Source: Ekhidna sp. (GTDB lineage: Bacteria; Bacteroidota; Bacteroidia; Cytophagales; Cyclobacteriaceae). Taken from it: 5,060 nucleotides of DNA. A program made the translations under genes and the position numbers. The notes beneath the pieces were generated by a model. That model was not told the DNA's origin. It worked only from the letters and a program-made list of their open reading frames with translations, and ran no database searches. The DNA is taken from contig JABSPG010000121.1 in assembly GCA_013214445.1 (NCBI GenBank), positions 4,816 through 9,875 of the forward strand, written 5' to 3'. Each line of letters starts with the position of its first letter. Positions within the stretch are counted from its first letter, which is position 1. Shown piece by piece: positions 1 through 4,881 of this stretch.

Positions 1-687
1 ACAAACCTGCTCCCTCATCTTACTAAAAACGCCATAAAATAATCCTGTGAAGACTATCATCGCAATAAAACCTGCAGTATTCTCTGCCGGTCCGGCATTG
101 ATCATTTCCCAAAGCGATTCCACTCCCAGAAGGTAAGCCATGAACGTGTGCATAATGAGGACACTGACCATGACAAACAACATCTGCTTAGCCGTCTTTT
201 TAAGGATTTTTTCTTTGTTCCATGGCTGTTTATCCAGCTTCTTCTGAGCCATGTAATCCCCCTCGATCCAATACTCTATCTTTCTAAAGACTCCTTCCAT
301 AAAGATGGTCTGCGGGCAGATCCAACCGCAAAAGATCCTTCCAAAAACAACAGTGAATAAGATTACAAAAACTATTGTTGTGAGCATTCCTATCACAAAT
401 AGGAAGAAGTCTTGAGGCCAAAACACCTGTCCGAAGATGATGAATTTTCGCTCGAAAATATTGAACAACAAGAATGGCTGCCCTCCAATTTTCACAAAAG
501 GAGCAACAAATAAGAATAAGAGAAGACCGTAACTAACCCAAGATCTGTAATTGGTTAGCTTTCCTTTAGGCATTTTTGGGTATAGCCAAAGTCGTTTCCC
601 TTCTTTGTCTACTGTAGATAAATGATCCCTAAAGGTCTCTTCGACACTTTCCTGCTCTAGATATATTTCCTTAACATCAGATGCCAT
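1..687 (-). CDS. ccoG: Cytochrome c oxidase accessory protein CcoG (FixG/RdxA family), N-terminal 229 residues, truncated by window edge
   Basis: CcoG is a membrane iron-sulfur protein needed for cbb3 oxidase maturation; in characterised relatives it acts as a cupric reductase feeding copper to the CuB site. Reading the minus strand from 687 gives an open frame to the window edge. Visible are the family N-terminus (ETFRDHLSTVDKEGKRLWLYP, residues 18-38), membrane segments near 51-66, 92-115, 167-188 and 206-222, and the hallmark FGRIFCGWICPQT around 115-127, with C120 and C124. The fragment ends at MREQVC, just where the family's ferredoxin-like cysteine cluster begins, so the 4Fe-4S domains and C-terminus lie outside. 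ATG at 687 is chosen because an in-frame TGA lies 18 bases upstream with no other start between. It follows ccoP after 35 bp, in the same operon. No good Shine-Dalgarno stands at the usual distance from this ATG; see the small ORF at 677-706. Identity is very secure. Confidence 0.96.
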   Translation of the reverse strand, partial: MASDVKEIYLEQESVEETFRDHLSTVDKEGKRLWLYPKMPKGKLTNYRSWVSYGLLLFLFVAPFVKIGGQPFLLFNIFERKFIIFGQVFWPQDFFLFVIGMLTTIVFVILFTVVFGRIFCGWICPQTIFMEGVFRKIEYWIEGDYMAQKKLDKQPWNKEKILKKTAKQMLFVMVSVLIMHTFMAYLLGVESLWEMINAGPAENTAGFIAMIVFTGLFYGVFSKMREQVC

Positions 688-706
688 TCTTGTCGCTTTT
701 CGTCAT
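677..706 (-). other. Possible 9-codon leader ORF overlapping the ccoG start
   Basis: On the minus strand, ATG at 706 opens a nine-residue frame (MTKSDKNGI) ending in TGA at 679-677, which overlaps the first codons of ccoG in another frame. A purine-rich AGAGGAAG lies just after the ccoP stop, about 7-8 bases before this ATG but some 26 bases before the ccoG ATG, so the ribosome-binding signal suits the small frame better. Translation of it could be coupled to ccoG by termination and restart. It is equally possible that this is chance, since Bacteroidota often start translation without Shine-Dalgarno pairing. No protein function is proposed. Confidence 0.25.
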
Positions 707-722
707 TGTAGCTTACTTCCTC

Positions 723-1703
723 TTAGCAGCACTCTCCCTCTTCTAGGGCAGCTTCATCGTCAACATATTCTGGATTAGAGGCTGGATCAGTTTCACTTTC
801 CGAGTCTCCTACCTCTTCCACTTCTCTCTCGAAAATCTCTCCCTGTGGCTCCTTTGGATTAGCTGCTGCGCTACCTTCCATCATGTAGATGTAGCTGGCT
901 ACCTGCTGCATCTTCTTTGGAGATAGCTGGGTTTCCCAGGCAATCATTCCCTTAGAGGGCACACCATATTTGATAGTCTTGAATATAGAAGGCATATCGC
1001 CACCATGAAGCCAATACTTATCTGTGAAATTAGGGCCTACACCCCCTCCTCCATCCGCAGCATGACATACGGCACAGTTTGCTTCAAATAGCGCTTTTCC
1101 TGCACTAATATCAGCTGACTCCATAGCCAATGTGACGTTGCTTTCATCAATTAAATTGTCCAAGGATGCCAAATAAGCTTGGACTTCCTCTCTAGCCTGT
1201 ACCATCTCCGCCTGAAACTCGTCTTCCTGCCTAGGCATGTCAAGAAAGTAAAATCTGAAAAGATAGACAGCAGCAAAAGCAATGGTGAAGTAAAATCCAT
1301 ACAACCACCACGGTGGAAGTCTGTTGTCCAATTCCCTGATCCCATCATATTCATGGTCTGTTGCAACTTCAGCTTCTAGAGCTACTGGCACGGAATCATT
1401 GAACCTGTTCCAGAACCGTCTCCAGAAACTTACTCCTTCCTCTCCAGCTTTGACTGCTATCAATTCTTTCTCTTCTTCTACAATACCCATTTCAGCTCTC
1501 TTGAGTCGGAGAACCATCCTCAATGCCATCAAAAGCACATACATTGCTGAAACCGCCACAATGCTTATTACAACAGTCAATCCCAGCACAATTTCAATCT
1601 TATATTGAGCAAAGAAGCTCTGCTGCTCCGCTACTTCTTGACCAAACGAGAGGCTCGGTAAAGCAACGATTAGTGTAATCAGTAAATACTTAAGCTTGTT
1701 CAT
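723..1703 (-). CDS. ccoP: cbb3-type cytochrome c oxidase subunit CcoP (single-heme, Bacteroidota-type), 326 aa
   Basis: CcoP is the membrane-anchored cytochrome c subunit that receives electrons in the periplasm and passes them to CcoO/CcoN. Residues 1-21 look like a signal peptide ending near SFG/QE. A first membrane segment spans about 37-64, a charged cytoplasmic stretch follows to about 128, and a second segment with the CcoP signature NRLPPWWLYGFYF starts at 127. The cytochrome c domain covers about 198-276: heme attachment C210-A-V-C213-H214, then GVGPNFTDKYW, and probable axial Met M253 in KGMIAW. Only one CxxCH is present, whereas proteobacterial FixP/CcoP has two; the extra N-terminal signal and membrane segment resembles the Bacteroidota form. 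Residues 285-326 form a very acidic tail (17 Asp/Glu, one Arg) ending Cys325-Cys326. The start overlaps the end of ccoQ by 14 bp, implying coupled translation. The next gene is ccoG. Confidence 0.96.
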   Translation of the reverse strand: MNKLKYLLITLIVALPSLSFGQEVAEQQSFFAQYKIEIVLGLTVVISIVAVSAMYVLLMALRMVLRLKRAEMGIVEEEKELIAVKAGEEGVSFWRRFWNRFNDSVPVALEAEVATDHEYDGIRELDNRLPPWWLYGFYFTIAFAAVYLFRFYFLDMPRQEDEFQAEMVQAREEVQAYLASLDNLIDESNVTLAMESADISAGKALFEANCAVCHAADGGGGVGPNFTDKYWLHGGDMPSIFKTIKYGVPSKGMIAWETQLSPKKMQQVASYIYMMEGSAAANPKEPQGEIFEREVEEVGDSESETDPASNPEYVDDEAALEEGECC

Positions 1704-1881
1704 GATCAGTATCTTTTGAGTCTAAAGGAATATTTGAAATGTCATTGAATAGCTTCTTATCTACTTTAAGCACATACACTGTAAGTGCAATGAAAAAGAC
1801 AAAGAAGATGACGAAGGAGATGACGGGATAGACTTCTATCCCGGCGATGCTCTCCATATGATGTTTTATAAATTTTAGCAT
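1690..1881 (-). CDS. ccoQ: cbb3-type oxidase small subunit CcoQ (subunit IV-like), 63 aa
   Basis: This is a small single-pass membrane protein in the place and size range of CcoQ, which in other bacteria stabilises the association of CcoP with the CcoNO core. One hydrophobic segment covers about residues 17-39 (YPVISFVIFF to VYVLKV), followed by a positively charged turn (KVDKK) and a polar, acidic cytoplasmic tail. The leading MLKFIKHHMESIAGIEVYP resembles the Bacteroidota version. It begins 11 bp after the ccoNO stop and its last codons overlap the ccoP start. ATG at 1881 has no Shine-Dalgarno; an internal ATG at codon 9 would also give a workable protein, so the exact N-terminus is less sure than the identity. 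The call rests on context, length and topology, since CcoQ has few conserved residues. Confidence 0.88.
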   Translation of the reverse strand: MLKFIKHHMESIAGIEVYPVISFVIFFVFFIALTVYVLKVDKKLFNDISNIPLDSKDTDHEQA

Positions 1882-1892
1882 AGTAGTAATGT

Positions 1893-4061
1893 TTATTTGC
1901 CTTCAGCAACTCCTTCTACATTCTTAATATCTGTCCCTAGTCGCTGCAGGTAGGCAATGAGAGCTACAATCTCTGCATCGCTACTTGTTTTGATACCCTC
2001 CATCTCCAGGCCTTTAGCAATCAATGCCGCTTGAACTTCTGCGTCTGTAACTGCCTCTACATCAAAACCTTCAGGATATGGCACTCCAAGTGTCTGCATG
2101 GCTCGAATTTTAGCAGGGGTTCTTTCTTTGTCCCATGACTGCTCAAATAACCATGGGTATGGAGGCATAATAGACCCTGGTGACATGCTGGTTGGATCTA
2201 GCATGTGATAAAAATGCCAGCTATCCGGATACTTCTTACCGACCCTATGCAAATCTGGGCCTGTTCGTTTCGAACCCCACTGGAATGGATGATCATAAAC
2301 AAACTCACCTGCTTTTGAATACTCCAGGTCTGCCGGATCGTATCGCATTACTTCAGATCTAAATGGTCTGATCATCTGTGAGTGACAGGTGTAGCAACCT
2401 TCTCTTACGTATATATCCCTACCATTAAGCTCCAAAGGTGTATATGGTTTCACAGTGGAAATTGTAGGCACATTGCTTTGTACAAGGAATGTAGGAATAA
2501 TTTCAATTGCACCTCCGATAGCCACTAAAATCAAACTCCAGACAAGCATACGCATAGGTTTCCACTCAAAAATTCTTCTATGCCAGTGCTCGCTTACTGG
2601 TGGTGTATAGTCTTTAACAAGTGGTGCTGCTTGCGCCTCAGTTGATGGACGGAATACTCCTGACTTAGCAGTCTTCACTAGGTTGTAAACCATCACAAAT
2701 ACACCACTCAAGTAAAGGAATCCACCAAATGCACGAAGCGCATACATAGGGATAATCTGGGTAACCGTCTCCAAGAAGTTACTGTAAACCAAAGTACCAT
2801 CAGGATTGAACTGCTTCCACATTAAGCTTTGAGTAAATCCAGCCCAGTACATTGGAATTGCATAGAATAGAATACCTAACGTACCAATCCAGAAATGCGT
2901 ATTTGCTAGCTTTTGAGAGTGTAGCTTCGTTCCGTACAACTTAGGAATGAGATAGTAAAGCATGGCGAAAGTCAAGAAGCCATTCCAACCCAGTCCTCCA
3001 ATGTGTACGTGTCCTACGACCCAATCCGTAAAGTGGGCAATGGCATTAACACTTTTGAGTGACATCATAGGTCCTTCAAATGTGGACATTCCATAGCAAG
3101 TGATCGCCACAACCATGAACTTCAAGATCGCATCTTCTCTTACTTTATCCCACGCTCCACGCAGAGTCAGTAGGCCATTAAGCATACCTCCCCATGACGG
3201 AGCAATAAGCATAACAGAGAAAACTACGCCAAGAGACTGAGCCCAATCAGGTAGAGAGTTGTAGAGTAGGTGGTGCGGACCAGCCCAGATGTAAATGAAT
3301 ATCAATGCCCAGAAGTGAATAATAGACAAACGATATGAATAGATAGGACGACCAGAAGCTTTCGGAATGAAATAGTACATCAAACCGAGATATGGCGTAG
3401 TTAAGAAAAATGCAACCGCGTTGTGGCCATACCACCATTGAACCAATGCATCCTGTACACCTGCATACCAAGAGTAGCTTTTCATAAAGTCAATTGGCAA
3501 CTCAAAAGAGTTTACTATATGCAGCATGGCTACCGTAACAAACGTCGCGATGTAGAACCAAATAGCAACATATAAATGCCTTTCCCTCCTCTTGATTATG
3601 GTCATGAACATATTGACGCCAAAAACGACCCAAATGAGGGCAATTGCAATATCAATAGGCCATTCCAGCTCTGCATACTCCTTACCAGAAGTTAGACCCA
3701 AAGGCAAGGAAATGGCTGCAGCAAGTATGATTAACTGCCATCCCCAGAAATGAACCTTACTTAGCGCATCGCTAAACATTCTGGTTTTGCATAAGCGCTG
3801 CAACGAATAATATACACCGGCAAAAATTCCATTACCTACGAAAGCAAAAATCACTGCGTTCGTATGCAGTGGTCTTACACGTCCGAAGGTGGTGTATTGT
3901 AATCCAAAGTTTGCTTCCGGAAAAACGAACTGAATCGCTACCAAAAGACCCACGGTCATTCCCACTATTCCAAAAATCGTCGCTGCGATCAGGAAATTGC
4001 GAACCGTGGTGTTGTCGTAGTGAAAGGTCTCAAGACCTACTTTTTGATTGTTTTCTGACAT
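1893..4061 (-). CDS. ccoNO: Fused cbb3-type cytochrome c oxidase subunits CcoN-CcoO, 722 aa
   Basis: This is the catalytic core of the cbb3 oxidase, reducing oxygen to water in the cytoplasmic membrane with proton pumping. Residues 1 to about 480 are CcoN, a 12-helix heme-copper oxidase subunit. H66 (RPLHTN) and H353 bind the low-spin heme b; H351 in GHVHIGG binds heme b3; H213 (YGHNAV) and H263/H264 (AGPHH) bind CuB; Y257 sits six residues before H263, as expected for the cross-linked tyrosine; E329 is the conserved Glu in TFEGPM. About 495-722 is CcoO: a membrane anchor near 503-525, heme attachment C556-Y-T-C559-H560, and probable axial Met M632 in PGSIMPPYPW. The join shows no stop or frame change. 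Separate ccoN and ccoO genes are usual in Proteobacteria, while the fused form is common in Bacteroidota. The start overlaps the ccoS end by 25 bp. All expected cofactor ligands are present, so it should be active. Confidence 0.98.
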   Translation of the reverse strand: MSENNQKVGLETFHYDNTTVRNFLIAATIFGIVGMTVGLLVAIQFVFPEANFGLQYTTFGRVRPLHTNAVIFAFVGNGIFAGVYYSLQRLCKTRMFSDALSKVHFWGWQLIILAAAISLPLGLTSGKEYAELEWPIDIAIALIWVVFGVNMFMTIIKRRERHLYVAIWFYIATFVTVAMLHIVNSFELPIDFMKSYSWYAGVQDALVQWWYGHNAVAFFLTTPYLGLMYYFIPKASGRPIYSYRLSIIHFWALIFIYIWAGPHHLLYNSLPDWAQSLGVVFSVMLIAPSWGGMLNGLLTLRGAWDKVREDAILKFMVVAITCYGMSTFEGPMMSLKSVNAIAHFTDWVVGHVHIGGLGWNGFLTFAMLYYLIPKLYGTKLHSQKLANTHFWIGTLGILFYAIPMYWAGFTQSLMWKQFNPDGTLVYSNFLETVTQIIPMYALRAFGGFLYLSGVFVMVYNLVKTAKSGVFRPSTEAQAAPLVKDYTPPVSEHWHRRIFEWKPMRMLVWSLILVAIGGAIEIIPTFLVQSNVPTISTVKPYTPLELNGRDIYVREGCYTCHSQMIRPFRSEVMRYDPADLEYSKAGEFVYDHPFQWGSKRTGPDLHRVGKKYPDSWHFYHMLDPTSMSPGSIMPPYPWLFEQSWDKERTPAKIRAMQTLGVPYPEGFDVEAVTDAEVQAALIAKGLEMEGIKTSSDAEIVALIAYLQRLGTDIKNVEGVAEGK

Positions 4062-4246
4062 TGGTCACTAGGTTTAGTACTGATTTGTTTGGGGGAGCTG
4101 TTGCTCGCATCCTCCTCAAAGAGGATACGGACTGATGGTGTGTAGTCATCCTCAAACTGTCCATTTCGAGACGCCCAGAGGAATGCTCCGAGAAAACTTC
4201 CTGCCAGTAGTAGGCTGCACGCTATTAGGATAAAAATCACACTCAT
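4037..4246 (-). CDS. ccoS: cbb3-type oxidase maturation protein CcoS, 69 aa
   Basis: CcoS is a small membrane protein required for inserting heme and copper into CcoN. A single membrane helix spans about residues 3-25, followed by the family motif ASRNGQFEDDYTPSVRILFEED (25-46), whose Gln-Phe-Glu-Asp-Asp-Tyr/Arg-Ile-Leu-Phe pattern is the CcoS signature. The polar tail beyond residue 47 (SNSSPKQ and on) is not conserved in the family as I know it, and its last eight codons plus stop lie inside the ccoNO reading frame. ATG at 4246 is the only start giving the full helix; no Shine-Dalgarno is visible. It is the first gene of the operon. Its usual partner ccoI (copper P-type ATPase) is not upstream; a divergent hemerythrin gene is there instead. 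Confidence 0.94.
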   Translation of the reverse strand: MSVIFILIACSLLLAGSFLGAFLWASRNGQFEDDYTPSVRILFEEDASNSSPKQISTKPSDQCQKTIKK

Positions 4247-4309
4247 AATCCGACAACAAGATTAGCCGTCGATCGTAGTGTGCATCATGAGTGGTGTTAG
4301 TTTTAAATA

Positions 4310-4321
4310 TGATTTTTATCA
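4310..4321. promoter_or_regulatory. Candidate FNR/CRP-family operator (TGAT-N4-ATCA)
   Basis: TGATTTTTATCA is a perfect TGAT/ATCA palindrome with a 4-base spacer, identical to the inner part of the FNR consensus TTGATnnnnATCAA; only the outermost T and A differ (A and G here). Its centre at 4315.5 is about 63 bases before the hemerythrin ATG and 69 bases before the ccoS ATG, a spacing that could serve activation in either direction. cbb3 operons in many bacteria are switched on at low oxygen by FNR-type regulators. The regulator itself is not in the window, so the assignment is by motif and context. Confidence 0.5.
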
Positions 4322-4367
4322 GCATATCCTTGAATCTTGAATAATAATTTCGCCCAGAAACAAGAAC

Positions 4368-4373
4368 AAGGAG
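4368..4373 (+). promoter_or_regulatory. Ribosome binding site deciding the hemerythrin start
   Basis: AAGGAG lies five bases before ATG at 4379. It is the only strong Shine-Dalgarno at a proper distance in the window, and it favours this ATG over the upstream in-frame TTG at 4337, which would add 14 low-complexity residues (NNN, QEQ) not expected in the family. Confidence 0.75.
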
Positions 4374-4378
4374 ATACT

Positions 4379-4774
4379 ATGATTACGTGGAGTGAAAAGT
4401 TCGAAATAGGCATTGAAGAGATCGATGAGCAACATCAATCTCTTTTCAATTATATCAATGATTTGGAAGAGTGCATACAGGACGGTGAGTATGAAGGCAA
4501 CAGAATTCAGATCATATTTAACTTCTTTCAGCTCTTTTGTGCAACGCATTTCAGTCTTGAAGAGACCTGCATGATCAAAGATGTTTGTCCAGTATATGAA
4601 CAGAATAAGAAGGCTCATGCCAACTTTCTTGCCTACTATAAAAAGTTTAGAGTAACCTACAAAACAGCTATTAATAAGCTAGCTCTATTAGAAGAATTTC
4701 ATGGTATTCTAATTAAATGGCTAGCAAATCATATCATGAAAATTGATATGCAAATGAAGAAGAAAGTAGCGTAA
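4379..4774 (+). CDS. Bacteriohemerythrin, single domain, 131 aa, with one iron-ligand His replaced by Asn
   Basis: Hemerythrins are four-helix-bundle proteins that bind oxygen, and in some cases nitric oxide, at a diiron site. The N-terminal loop ITWSEKFEIGIEEIDEQH is typical of bacterial members, and the length matches a free-standing cytoplasmic domain with no signal peptide or fused partner. Ligands visible: H19 (DEQHQSLF), H57 and E61 (HFSLEE), H80 (AHANF), H118 and D123 (HIMKID). The family normally has a further His four residues before H80 (His73 in sipunculid numbering); here that position is Asn76 (codon 4604-4606), with no other His nearby. Cysteines occur at 32, 54, 64 and 70. The gene is divergent from the cbb3 operon and shares its upstream region, suggesting a role in oxygen storage, delivery or sensing linked to microaerobic respiration; that link is inference. 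A general oxygen or NO sensor is also possible. Confidence 0.9.
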   Translation: MITWSEKFEIGIEEIDEQHQSLFNYINDLEECIQDGEYEGNRIQIIFNFFQLFCATHFSLEETCMIKDVCPVYEQNKKAHANFLAYYKKFRVTYKTAINKLALLEEFHGILIKWLANHIMKIDMQMKKKVA

Positions 4775-4783
4775 GTAAAGATG

Positions 4784-4800
4784 TTCTTGTAGTACAAGAA
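4784..4800. repeat. Perfect 17-bp palindrome (8-bp arms, 1-bp centre), possible operator
   Basis: TTCTTGTA-G-TACAAGAA begins 9 bases after the hemerythrin stop. As RNA it could form only a 6-bp, AU-rich stem with a 5-base loop and no U-run follows, so it makes a poor terminator. As DNA it has the symmetry of a dimeric regulator site. A further half-site TTCTTGT occurs at 4810-4816, overlapping the candidate -33 element of the next gene, and ACAAGAA also occurs at 4360-4366 in the hemerythrin leader. No regulator is recognised for it. Confidence 0.45.
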
Positions 4801-4811
4801 TACGGTAAATT

Positions 4812-4842
4812 CTTGTCGATGACTCTCTTGCTCCTATAATTG
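4812..4842 (+). promoter_or_regulatory. Candidate promoter for the desaturase-like gene
   Basis: CTTG at 4812-4815, then 19 bases, then TATAATTG at 4835-4842. This fits the Bacteroidota pattern TTTG-N19-21-TAnnTTTG with one mismatch in each element, and the same stretch also holds a perfect TATAAT (4835-4840) with TTGTCG 16 bases upstream, resembling a sigma-70 promoter. Transcription would begin near 4848-4850, giving a leader of about 33 bases that contains the hairpin at 4854-4870. Confidence 0.5.
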
Positions 4843-4853
4843 AATGTCCCAAA

Positions 4854-4876
4854 AATGATCCTCGGTCATTATTTTT
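4854..4876 (+). terminator. Hairpin followed by a T-run: possible terminator or leader attenuator
   Basis: AATGATC-CTC-GGTCATT forms a 7-bp stem (one U-G pair) with a 3-base loop, followed directly by ATTTTT and preceded by a run of A. It has the form of a weak intrinsic terminator and could end the hemerythrin transcript. It finishes five bases before the start codon at 4882, and the best promoter for that gene lies upstream of it, so the downstream message would have to read through it. The stem has few G-C pairs, so strength is uncertain. Confidence 0.4.
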
Positions 4877-4881
4877 GAAGA

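Larger units (their letters stand above)
4247..4378. promoter_or_regulatory. Divergent intergenic region between the cbb3 operon and the hemerythrin gene
   Basis: These 132 bases must hold the promoters for ccoS leftward and, most likely, hemerythrin rightward. They contain an FNR-like palindrome (4310-4321), a direct repeat of TTGAAT (4330-4335 and 4337-4342), and AT-rich TAATAATTT just downstream of it on the plus strand. For the hemerythrin side, TAATTTCG at 4345-4352 matches the Bacteroidota -7 consensus TAnnTTTG at five of six positions, but no clear -33 TTTG is placed for it. On the minus strand, TAATCTTG at 4262-4255 is a similar five-of-six match close to the ccoS ATG, again without a -33 element. 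No remnant of a copper ATPase reading frame was seen. Exact promoters cannot be fixed by eye. Confidence 0.7.

Noticed and set aside
148..360. Plus-strand open frame of 70 codons opposite ccoG
   Set aside because: Lies entirely antisense to well-conserved CcoG codons, has no family resemblance and no ribosome site; a shadow of the real gene.
1151..1608. Several open frames of 66-94 codons on both strands inside ccoP
   Set aside because: CcoP is clearly the coding frame here, with its TM signature and heme motif; the others have no recognisable features.
2180..2362. Plus-strand frame of 60 codons opposite the CcoO part of ccoNO
   Set aside because: Antisense shadow of conserved oxidase sequence.
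3247..3471. Minus-strand frame of 74 codons inside ccoNO
   Set aside because: Out of frame within the CcoN region that encodes the CuB ligands; a shadow.
3869..4135. Plus-strand frame of 88 codons across the ccoS-ccoNO junction
   Set aside because: Antisense to two conserved genes and without family features.
4247..4336. Possible remnant of a ccoI copper ATPase C-terminus upstream of ccoS
   Set aside because: The minus-strand frames here are short and interrupted by stops, with no ATPase-like residues.
4337..4378. TTG start extending hemerythrin by 14 residues
   Set aside because: The ATG at 4379 has AAGGAG five bases upstream and gives the standard family N-terminus; the extension is low-complexity and covers probable promoter sequence.
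4319..4618. Minus-strand frame of 99 codons opposite hemerythrin, which could be mistaken for a gene upstream of ccoS
   Set aside because: Overlaps the conserved hemerythrin helices; its hydrophobic look comes from the complement of the Glu/Lys-rich plus-strand codons.
4784..4800. Palindrome as the hemerythrin terminator
   Set aside because: A 6-bp AU-rich stem with no following U-run is too weak; the hairpin at 4854-4876 fits a terminator better.
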